Assembly: GCA_001801515.1 (NCBI GenBank)
Contig: MGXX01000007.1
Location: 1 to 10,680, forward strand
Direction of reading: 5' to 3'
Origin: Gammaproteobacteria bacterium RIFCSPHIGHO2_12_FULL_38_11
GTDB lineage: Bacteria; Pseudomonadota; Gammaproteobacteria; Coxiellales; Coxiellaceae
Length of the DNA stretch: 10,680 bases
Shown here one piece after another: positions 4,902-10,680 of this stretch. Each line of letters opens with the position of its first letter. Position 1 is the first letter of the stretch. The notes beneath the pieces were generated by a model. It was given only the letters and a program-made list of their open reading frames with translations. It ran no database searches and was not told the origin of the DNA. The position numbers were made by a program, and so were the translations under genes.

Positions 4902-7223
4902 ATGCAACCCCAAGCAGATAAATCTATAACCCGTTTTTTACGTGTTAGCAAACAAGCCGCATTTTATTTATATGATTGGACACTCTTTTTAATTAACACA
5001 GAAGAGGCTTATCGCATTTCTCAATCAACTATTTCCTCAACATCAAAAATTGTAAAATACACAAAAAATGCCATCTTTGAAACACCCCACTTTATTGGCG
5101 ATTGCCTTTCAAATGATAACGCCCCTAAACTTTTTACTTATTCGGGTTTGTTGGCCATTAATTATTTACTACCTGTGTTTATCGCAAATTATACTTATTC
5201 TTTTTTAGAAAATAAGCTTGAATCCAACCAAGAAAATTTACCTTCATGTATTACTTGGCTATTACAATGCAGTTTAATGTTATTAAATTTTACTTTATTT
5301 TTATTTTTATCGTTGCGAAAATTTCAGTTACAATTGCACACGACAATTTTATTAATGAAGCTTCCACCTGAGTTTCGACGAATGAAAATGCTTCATGATA
5401 TAAAAAAACAATTAGATGCCCATAAACTACTCGATGCCGAAATGCCAGTGGATTTAAAAACCATTCGCAACATAAAAAAAAGCGTTATTGAAAGCCATCA
5501 ATCGCCATGCCTAACGCAATGCAATCAATTAAAGTTTATCGAAGGTGATATACGCGCCATTCTTATTTTTTTCATTCGAGAATCAACCGTGTGGAGCATA
5601 AAAAAAATTCCTTATATTTGGCCACTTGCTTATTATGCGCAAATGTCTTTCTCTGGTCTTGCCATGCTTGAATATCGCTTAAGCGATCAATGTGAAGAAC
5701 ATCGAAATAAAAAATTCAATGCGCATGGCGAATGGTTTTTTATGTTTGGACTCTTTCTTCAAGCGACCATTTTTTTATCTTTAGCGTTAATTCAGTTATT
5801 CAGTTTTATACCGAAAATTATTTGTGAACGTTATTTGGGAAATGCATTTTTATTATCAGGCTTAGCAGAAACATTTTTTGTCATGCCCATAACCGCTTAT
5901 GAAAATTATTTTGGCAGCATTATTATGCTATTTTTAGTTGGACTGTCTCATTACGTCCCTTTTCCAGAACCCACGGAAAAAGCATCTGGCCCATTTTTTG
6001 ATTTTGGAACGCGTCGTTTTACTAATTTTTTGGTTGCTGGTTTTAAAGATGAATTTAAATCGGCCATCAATGATGACAATAAACCTGTCAATGCTGATAA
6101 CGCGCTCACTAAAATTTTAAAACTGTTAAATGATTGCGAATTATTAATGAAACAAAAACCTGATTTAGTGAAAATTGAATCATCAGAATTGACCAAAACA
6201 AAATCCGATTTAACACGACTCAGTCTTATTAAATTAGGCAGAGCAAAATTAAGAGGGGTATTAGCGTCACACATTATTGAATACAACAAAAAATCAACAC
6301 ACGCAATCAATGGCTATCTTAATACGCTTATTTCTTTTTTTGTGCCTGATTTATTCCGTAATTTTTCCAATGACCCCGTCGTATCAGAATATTTGCCAAG
6401 CCTTATTATCAAGGTCAATGGCGCATTAGATGCCATGATTGCCTCTCGCCAATTGGCATTAGATATTTTCGAATATACTCGCACTATCAATGAATTTTGC
6501 ACACAACGCGCATTTGTATGGGGGGCATGGCTATTAGGCATTAGCGCATTTACGCAAGTTTTTACCTACGAATTTTTTATGGAAAAAGGGCCTGCTTATT
6601 TAGATGACTTGCTTCTTTTATATCGAAAAGTGGCTACCAAACAAAGTTACGCACAAGCAGAAAGAAAAATTGCTATTTTTAAAAAACACATGGGAATGAT
6701 AAAAAAAATAATAAAAGAATTACCCGCTTCTGCCGCACAGGAATTATTTAACTTACTTCACGATGAAAAGTTTTTAAGTAAATTAGCTATTCTAAAGAGT
6801 TTTTTAATGGACATGCTGGTGACCAATGAAAAAGGCCTTGCTTCATTAGGATTTGACCGTATTGAAGCAGTAAGAGATCCAAGGCTCGATGCGAGTGATT
6901 GTTATTTTCCAGGAGAAACCATTACCAGTGATTTTTACCAACCCGAAGAAACGAGACGTCTTGATTCATTGACGACAACAGATGCGCAATTTCCAGATGA
7001 CACGCAAAAATCAATGGTTGAGAATGCTCATCGCGTTAACACAAGAAGCAACACTATCCCCAGATCGGCTTCAGCAGCAGCCTGTTTATGGGTAGAAGAA
7101 ACAGGACTACGCTTATTCAAACCCACGCCAGATATAGACACAGATTCAGAGAACGGTTTCGTAGCTGATATTCCGCCGGGTGGCTCGGAGGATTTCCGCA
7201 AACTGTATGGAAATGGGCTATGA
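4902..7223 (+). CDS. Large unrecognised multi-span membrane protein
   Basis: I do not recognise this 773-aa protein. Residue numbers here count from the GTG at 4896 (two codons earlier). The N-terminal half has hydrophobic stretches at about 80-104, 119-140, 238-258, 280-306, 314-333 and 337-352, giving about four to six membrane spans. A mostly helical soluble part covers about 370-660, with one further hydrophobic stretch at about 540-556. A polar, Thr/Ser/Asp-rich, probably disordered tail covers about 660-775, ending EDFRKLYGNGL. There is no signal peptide, nucleotide-binding motif or enzyme signature that I can name. The start is ATG 4902, with AAGGA 9 nt upstream; the GTG at 4896 is too close to that site. 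It stands alone between anmK and convergent sppA. Long membrane proteins with polar tails include secreted effectors in Legionella and Coxiella, but nothing in the sequence proves secretion. Confidence 0.85.
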   Translation: MQPQADKSITRFLRVSKQAAFYLYDWTLFLINTEEAYRISQSTISSTSKIVKYTKNAIFETPHFIGDCLSNDNAPKLFTYSGLLAINYLLPVFIANYTYSFLENKLESNQENLPSCITWLLQCSLMLLNFTLFLFLSLRKFQLQLHTTILLMKLPPEFRRMKMLHDIKKQLDAHKLLDAEMPVDLKTIRNIKKSVIESHQSPCLTQCNQLKFIEGDIRAILIFFIRESTVWSIKKIPYIWPLAYYAQMSFSGLAMLEYRLSDQCEEHRNKKFNAHGEWFFMFGLFLQATIFLSLALIQLFSFIPKIICERYLGNAFLLSGLAETFFVMPITAYENYFGSIIMLFLVGLSHYVPFPEPTEKASGPFFDFGTRRFTNFLVAGFKDEFKSAINDDNKPVNADNALTKILKLLNDCELLMKQKPDLVKIESSELTKTKSDLTRLSLIKLGRAKLRGVLASHIIEYNKKSTHAINGYLNTLISFFVPDLFRNFSNDPVVSEYLPSLIIKVNGALDAMIASRQLALDIFEYTRTINEFCTQRAFVWGAWLLGISAFTQVFTYEFFMEKGPAYLDDLLLLYRKVATKQSYAQAERKIAIFKKHMGMIKKIIKELPASAAQELFNLLHDEKFLSKLAILKSFLMDMLVTNEKGLASLGFDRIEAVRDPRLDASDCYFPGETITSDFYQPEETRRLDSLTTTDAQFPDDTQKSMVENAHRVNTRSNTIPRSASAAACLWVEETGLRLFKPTPDIDTDSENGFVADIPPGGSEDFRKLYGNGL

Positions 7224-7239
7224 AAACGCAATAGAATTT

Positions 7240-7294
7240 GTTTCTACGCGCTTCAAAAGAGACGGGAATATCAGCCTTATTCGCAATATTATGT
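7240..7294. repeat. Partial copy of the inverted-repeat element, abutting the sppA stop
   Basis: These 55 nt match the reverse complement of 714-768 (left arm of the element after tyrS) at 53 positions. Shared blocks include GTTTCTACGCGCTTCAAAAG and TATTCGCAATATTATGT. The outer 14-20 nt of the arm and the whole second arm are missing. The match ends one base before the sppA stop codon. In the sense of sppA transcription it lies immediately 3' of the gene, in the same orientation as the left arm has to tyrS. Confidence 0.85.
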
Positions 7295-8233
7295 CTACAC
7301 AATCTCTTGCAATTTCGTATGTGAATCTAAGCCCAATGGCAATTTCATCGACACATTACGTATCACACTTTCAAAGAAATTATCATGCGGACTGTAATCA
7401 CGATAATGGGTTGTTCCAAAATTTGATTGCGCCACTTCCCACACATTCGAGGTCCCATCAACAAGGCCTAATTTTGCCGCTTGGGTACCCGTCCAAAAAT
7501 CACCCGAAAACAATTCTTTTGGGTCACCTTTCAATTTTCCTTTGCGCCCAGCAATGACATCATCAATAAAATCTTGATGAACTGCATCTAGCACATCTTT
7601 TATTTTTGCTTGATCTGCTGGTTTCATTAATTCAAACGGATCCATACGATCTTTATTGATACCCGCTGTGAATACACGGCGTGATATGCCAATTTTTTTC
7701 ATCACATCAGTAAAACCAAAACCTTCCATAATGACACCAATTGATCCAGTCACCGTGTCGGCATTCACATAAATTTCATCTGCAGCGCTTGCTACCAAAT
7801 AAGCGCCCGAAGCCAAGCTGTCTTCACCCACAACGATGACTTGTTTATGGTATTTTTCTTTTAATTGCAAAATTTTGTCGTGAATTAATGACGCTTGCAC
7901 AGGACTACCGCCAGGTGAATTAATTAATAAAATAACGCCTTTAGAGCCTTTATCCGCAAAAGCCGCTGTTAATTCAGGAATAACTTTACGCGCTGAAAAA
8001 TTGCTGTTCGCCATAATGACGCCGTTTAATCGCATAAGCGAAATATAAGCACTATTGTGATCACTTGATGTTTCAGATGAAAAGGACGGCCCAATTAAAA
8101 TAAACAACATGATCAAAAATAAAATAAGCCACACAAAAAAACGGGCGTTTTTCCAGCGACGTGCGGATTTTTGCTCTGAGAGTAAAGCTTGGATTAAATT
8201 ATTTTCAAGTGTTGATTTATCGTTGTTGTCCAT
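7295..8233 (-). CDS. sppA: S49 family signal peptide peptidase (SppA, short form)
   Basis: Inner-membrane serine protease thought to degrade cleaved signal peptides, with its active site in the periplasm. The 312-aa protein has a cytoplasmic N-terminus, one membrane anchor at about 31-49 and an S49 domain at about 63-270. The motif VILLINSPGGSP (about 100-111) is followed by the nucleophile motif DSLASGAYL (Ser142) and TGSIGVI. The general-base lysine is expected at Lys194 in GINKDRMDPF. This Ser-Lys pair and the length match the 36-kDa single-domain type, not the 67-kDa tandem E. coli SppA. ATG 8233 has AAGGAA 7 nt upstream. The C-terminus (after about 270) is variable, and its stop codon is one base from the repeat copy, so the end may have been reshaped by that insertion. 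Confidence 0.94.
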   Translation of the reverse strand: MDNNDKSTLENNLIQALLSEQKSARRWKNARFFVWLILFLIMLFILIGPSFSSETSSDHNSAYISLMRLNGVIMANSNFSARKVIPELTAAFADKGSKGVILLINSPGGSPVQASLIHDKILQLKEKYHKQVIVVGEDSLASGAYLVASAADEIYVNADTVTGSIGVIMEGFGFTDVMKKIGISRRVFTAGINKDRMDPFELMKPADQAKIKDVLDAVHQDFIDDVIAGRKGKLKGDPKELFSGDFWTGTQAAKLGLVDGTSNVWEVAQSNFGTTHYRDYSPHDNFFESVIRNVSMKLPLGLDSHTKLQEIV

Positions 8234-8261
8234 GGTGTGGTTCCTTGTGTTATCGCTTAGT

Positions 8262-8291
8262 ATTCTATAGTGAATATTTCGCGAAATTCAA
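8262..8291 (-). promoter_or_regulatory. Candidate sppA promoter
   Basis: On the minus strand there is TTGAAT (8291-8286), an 18-bp spacer and TAGAAT (8267-8262). An overlapping TATAGA (8269-8264) gives a 16-bp spacer instead. It lies about 30 bp before the sppA start. The match is moderate and the spacing is not ideal. Confidence 0.35.
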
Positions 8292-8307
8292 TTAAACGCT
8301 TTGTCGC

Positions 8308-8330
8308 TTCCACTCGCTGACGCTCGGGGC
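8308..8330. repeat. Possible extragenic repeat motif after usp
   Basis: The segment around CCACTCGCTGACGCTCGGGG is much more GC-rich than its surroundings and is partly self-complementary (CTCGCTGACGCTCG). It lies 16-40 bp beyond the usp stop. Similar CCCGAGCGTCAGCGAG strings recur in intergenic DNA of several proteobacteria as far as I recall, but only one copy is in this window. Confidence 0.35.
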
Positions 8331-8345
8331 TCTGAGACGCTTATA

Positions 8346-8792
8346 TTACTTCGTTTTGATAACCCAGACATCACATGCAGCTGCATGCAATATCGCATTC
8401 GCTTGCGAGCCCAATAATACTTCAAAACCGGATCGATTGTGTGTACCTACAATAATTAAATCTGCTTTTATTTTTTTAGCATAATCTGTTACAGCTAATT
8501 TTACCGAGCCTTCAGCAATATGAAGCGCTTTTGTAGGGATCTTGTATTTTTTCCCAAACTTGGTCAGCTGCACCGAGGCTTGTTTTTTTAAAGCGTTTTC
8601 AAATTCCATGTCAATTGGGATAGTAAATTCACCGGCATAGGCAATCGCTGCATGCGCGATAACATGAATCATACTGAGTTTTGCCCCCGTCGCTTTCGCT
8701 ATCTCCGCGGCGCGTTTAGCCAAGAAATTACTGTGTTTAGATAGGTCAGTTGCCAGAAGAATATGTCTATAAACGCTTTTTTTAGTTGCCAT
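8346..8792 (-). CDS. Universal stress protein, UspA-like
   Basis: Single-domain Usp fold protein of 148 aa, cytoplasmic, of the kind induced by stress or stationary phase. It opens with YRHILLATDLS (beta strand 1 with Asp15) and contains AKLSMIHVIAHA. It ends with the signature region ADLIIVGTHNRSGFEVLLGSQANAIL, then CDVWVIK. In ATP-binding Usp proteins the signature is G-x2-G-x9-G-S/T. Here the second glycine is Asn119 and the next spacing is eight residues, which is closer to E. coli UspA, a non-ATP-binding member. ATP binding is therefore doubtful. It starts 27 bp after the rsmA stop, with AAGGA about 8 nt before the ATG, and is probably co-transcribed with rsmA. Confidence 0.93.
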   Translation of the reverse strand: MATKKSVYRHILLATDLSKHSNFLAKRAAEIAKATGAKLSMIHVIAHAAIAYAGEFTIPIDMEFENALKKQASVQLTKFGKKYKIPTKALHIAEGSVKLAVTDYAKKIKADLIIVGTHNRSGFEVLLGSQANAILHAAACDVWVIKTK

Positions 8793-8819
8793 GAGTTACT
8801 TCCTTGTAGTTACTTAAAA

Positions 8820-9602
8820 TCATTCTACCGAAATCGACTCGCCGATGCGAATAAATTCTGCAACAGAAATATCTTGCGGGCGGGCGTGGGGGTCAATGTC
8901 CAATGCGACAAGCTGTTTTGGGTCTAGCAAGCGCCTCAAACAATTTCCCAATTTCTTACGACGGTAGTTAAAGGCTTCTTTAACCACCTTTGAAAATGCA
9001 TTAAATTGATTTTTAGACAAGGTGTTTTGAATTTTTGGCGTCAATCGAATAATTGCCGATTCCACTTTAGGCGGCGGATCAAACGCTTCTGGCGGCACCG
9101 TCAATAAATAATCGTTATCACAGAAATATTGCGACATAACACTCAGTCGGCTGTAATCCGTCGTGCCTACTTTTGCGGTTAATCGCAAAACAACCTCTTT
9201 TTGCAGCATAAAATGCATATCGTGAATGCAAGCAATTTCGGAAAACAATTTAAATAACAAAGGCGTTGAAATGTTGTATGGTAAATTACCCACTATTCGC
9301 AAATCATTTTTATTTTTTGACAAGGACAAATATGAAAAATCAAGGGCGTCTGCTGCATAAAGCGTTAATTGTTTAGGATCATACTTTTGTTTTAATAACG
9401 TTATTAAATCACGGTCTAACTCAACCGCGTTTAAATGATTCAACTTTTCCAGCAAATAAGAGGTTAAAGCACCTTGACCAGGACCAATTTCAACGACATT
9501 GTCATTTTTTTTAAGGTCTATACAGTGCATGATTTCACGCAAGACATGCTGATCTGTTAGAAAATGTTGGCCGAAGCGTTTGCGGGGGTGGTGGGTTTGC
9601 AT
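8820..9602 (-). CDS. rsmA: 16S rRNA dimethyladenosine transferase
   Basis: RsmA (KsgA) uses S-adenosylmethionine to dimethylate the two adjacent adenosines in the 3'-terminal hairpin of 16S rRNA, a late step in 30S assembly. The 260-aa protein matches the family length. It has RKRFGQHFL at 7-15, the SAM loop VEIGPGQGALT (37-47) and the acidic residue ELD at 61-63. AADALDF (83-89) follows, then the catalytic NLPYN (106-110). The C-terminal domain includes FNYRRKKLGN and RPQDISVAEFIRI. No Shine-Dalgarno is obvious before ATG 9602; the upstream sequence is A/T-rich. In many gammaproteobacteria rsmA directly follows or overlaps pdxA. Here a nucleotidyltransferase gene separates them. Confidence 0.97.
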   Translation of the reverse strand: MQTHHPRKRFGQHFLTDQHVLREIMHCIDLKKNDNVVEIGPGQGALTSYLLEKLNHLNAVELDRDLITLLKQKYDPKQLTLYAADALDFSYLSLSKNKNDLRIVGNLPYNISTPLLFKLFSEIACIHDMHFMLQKEVVLRLTAKVGTTDYSRLSVMSQYFCDNDYLLTVPPEAFDPPPKVESAIIRLTPKIQNTLSKNQFNAFSKVVKEAFNYRRKKLGNCLRRLLDPKQLVALDIDPHARPQDISVAEFIRIGESISVE

Positions 9603-9678
9603 TATTATTTTTTAAACTTAATTTGTTGGATAGCTTTAACAAATACACTGGATTGCTTTACAACCCATTTGGATTCAT
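9603..9678 (-). pseudogene. Possible remnant of a HEPN partner gene
   Basis: On the minus strand an ATG (9678-9676) overlaps the nucleotidyltransferase stop as ATGA, the usual arrangement between a MNT gene and its HEPN partner. It encodes only MNPNGL before TAA (9658-9660). In another frame the gap reads as a plausible protein end (SSVFVKAIQQIKFKK, then two stops) just before rsmA. This could be the head and tail of a HEPN gene after internal deletion. It could also be chance, as 76 bp is very little sequence. Confidence 0.2.
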
Positions 9679-10016
9679 ACGCGAATTCCTTCTCGACGAA
9701 TATTTTCAAGTAAGCGTGGATTCGAATAATGTTCTGGATGTTTCCATTGCTCTTCCCAAATAGGTAAGGGCTGAATACGAATGCCTGTTGCTAACAAAAC
9801 GTCATATGCAATATCATCCATAAAAAGTTTCGTTGCTATAAACTTTCCAGGAGATCCACGTAATAAAACAGCAAGATCTACATCACTGTCTGGTCTATTT
9901 GTGTGACGCGCACGACTACCAAACAAAATAGCATCTGCAAGAGCGTAATAACGAATAGCTTCAGACATAAAAGAGTAAATTGCTTTCTCTGTTTGTGGAT
10001 CTATTTGATTATCCAT
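9675..10016 (-). CDS. MNT-type nucleotidyltransferase domain protein
   Basis: Small 113-aa protein of the minimal nucleotidyltransferase (MNT, pol-beta) superfamily. The signature GSRARHTNRPDSDVDLAVLL begins at Gly33; the metal-binding pair is Asp45 and Asp47, and a third acidic residue is Asp72 in YDVLL. The C-terminus (IQPLPIWEEQW, NPRLLENIRREGIRV) resembles MntA-like proteins that pair with HEPN toxins, where the MNT protein adenylylates and so neutralises the HEPN RNase. No HEPN gene is present here. Upstream is pdxA and downstream, after 72 bp, rsmA. ATG 10016 is preferred over TTG 10019; GGATG lies about 9 nt before it. Function without a partner is unclear: it could be an orphan antitoxin, act on a distant HEPN protein, or be decaying. 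Confidence 0.88.
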   Translation of the reverse strand: MDNQIDPQTEKAIYSFMSEAIRYYALADAILFGSRARHTNRPDSDVDLAVLLRGSPGKFIATKLFMDDIAYDVLLATGIRIQPLPIWEEQWKHPEHYSNPRLLENIRREGIRV

Positions 10017-10061
10017 CAATCATCATCCAAAAGTGATTTTCCGATAGGCGTTTTTCTTATT

Positions 10062-10680
10062 CTAACATTCTCCATTGATTTTAATAAACAAAATTGCCTT
10101 CAACAAGCTATGACAATCCGCTTTCCCCGTTCCTGCAATATCCAAGGCCGTTCCATGATCAACGGAGCTGCGAATAAAAGGCAAGCCCAAGGTCACATTA
10201 ATCGCATCGCTAAATCCCATGTATTTAATCACAGGCAATCCTTGATCATGATACATCGCTAAAATCACATCAGCCTGATTTCGATAGTGCTCAGTAAAAG
10301 CCACGTCAGCGCCAATAGGGCCCATGATGTTATGTCCATTTTTTCTAAATTTCTCTAAGGTTGGAATAATGATGTCTTTTTCTTCTAATCCCAAATACCC
10401 ATTTTCACCTGCATGCGGATTTAGTCCACAGACTAAAATTTTAAGGTTTTTGATATATAATCTATTTTGAAAATCATGAATAATAATATTTAAACAATTT
10501 GTTATATTTTTTTCTGTTACGTTTTTTGAAACCTCAGACAAGGGAATATGATCCGTTAATAAAGCCACTTTCAACGAATCGGTCATCAACATCATCACTG
10601 TTTCTTTTTTAGTGTATTGTGAAAAAAAATCAGTGTGGCCTTTGAATGAAAATCCAGCATCATTTATAATTCCCTTGTGA
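10062..10680 (-). CDS. pdxA: 4-hydroxythreonine-4-phosphate dehydrogenase, C-terminal part (runs off the right edge)
   Basis: PdxA oxidises 4-phosphohydroxy-L-threonine with NAD in the DXP-dependent route to pyridoxal phosphate. The frame stays open from the stop at 10062 to the window edge, giving 205 residues; roughly the first 120 lie outside. Reading from the edge: HKGIINDAGFSFKGHTDFF, then KKETVMMLMTDSLKVALLTDHIPL. The metal-binding histidines are in GHTD, NPHAGE and YHDQGLP, and GLPFIRSSVDHGTALDIAG is the conserved end segment. The apparent start at 10598 is only an internal GTG; GHTD and the residues before it are in the same frame, so there is no frameshift. The stop is 46 bp from the nucleotidyltransferase start. 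rsmA, its usual direct neighbour, is one gene further on. Confidence 0.96.
   Translation of the reverse strand, partial: HKGIINDAGFSFKGHTDFFSQYTKKETVMMLMTDSLKVALLTDHIPLSEVSKNVTEKNITNCLNIIIHDFQNRLYIKNLKILVCGLNPHAGENGYLGLEEKDIIIPTLEKFRKNGHNIMGPIGADVAFTEHYRNQADVILAMYHDQGLPVIKYMGFSDAINVTLGLPFIRSSVDHGTALDIAGTGKADCHSLLKAILFIKINGEC

Noticed and set aside
7180..7557. 125-codon + strand open frame overlapping the end of the membrane-protein gene and antisense to sppA
   Set aside because: The sppA frame on the other strand has clear S49 motifs throughout. This frame is its shadow.
9675..10016. Complete HEPN/MNT toxin-antitoxin system
   Set aside because: Only the MNT half is present. The 72-bp gap to rsmA and the 45-bp gap to pdxA cannot hold a HEPN gene.
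10062..10598. pdxA as a short, truncated gene starting at 10598
   Set aside because: The frame continues upstream to the window edge with conserved PdxA residues (INDAG, GHTD), so the GTG is internal and the gene is cut only by the window.

Overview
The window looks like chromosomal DNA of an AT-rich gammaproteobacterium. The first 254 bases are the 5' end of a 16S rRNA gene on the minus strand. The order 16S / tyrS / M23 peptidase / anmK matches, as I recall it, the order around an rRNA operon in Pseudomonas. The 16S sequence, the low GC content, and a large unrecognised membrane protein together suggest a Legionella- or Coxiella-like (Legionellales) lineage, possibly host-associated. That placement is inference; I could not run a search.

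Layout. Bases 1-894 hold the 16S 5' end, its leader with a boxA antitermination site, a strong rrn promoter, a small cruciform and a 178-bp long-inverted-repeat element. Bases 895-2103 (-) are tyrS. Divergent from it are a MepM-like M23 peptidase (2193-3503, +) and anmK (3519-4730, +), a probable cell-wall turnover operon. Bases 4902-7223 (+) encode a large multi-span membrane protein I do not recognise. Converging on it, all on the minus strand, are a partial pdxA (from the right edge), a MNT-type nucleotidyltransferase, rsmA, a UspA-like stress protein and an SppA-type S49 peptidase. pdxA, the nucleotidyltransferase, rsmA and usp are closely spaced and could be one transcription unit. sppA follows after 112 bp with its own candidate promoter.

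The most distinctive signal is repeat invasion. A 178-bp hairpin element lies just after tyrS, and a 55-nt piece of its arm (53/55 identical by eye) abuts the sppA stop codon. A short palindrome with TAGAGACGCGAT-type arms occurs both in the 16S leader, about 10 nt before the mature 5' end, and inside anmK. anmK also carries two in-frame copies of a CCCCCTTTGA/AAAGGG hairpin repeat, so three palindromic elements are read through as protein in one housekeeping gene. This is analogous to the Rickettsia palindromic elements.

The second point of interest is the MNT nucleotidyltransferase between pdxA and rsmA, a pair usually adjacent. It has no HEPN partner. A six-codon ATGA-overlapping stub sits where the partner would begin. 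I see no CRISPR array, tRNA or intact transposase, and no confidently new defence system.
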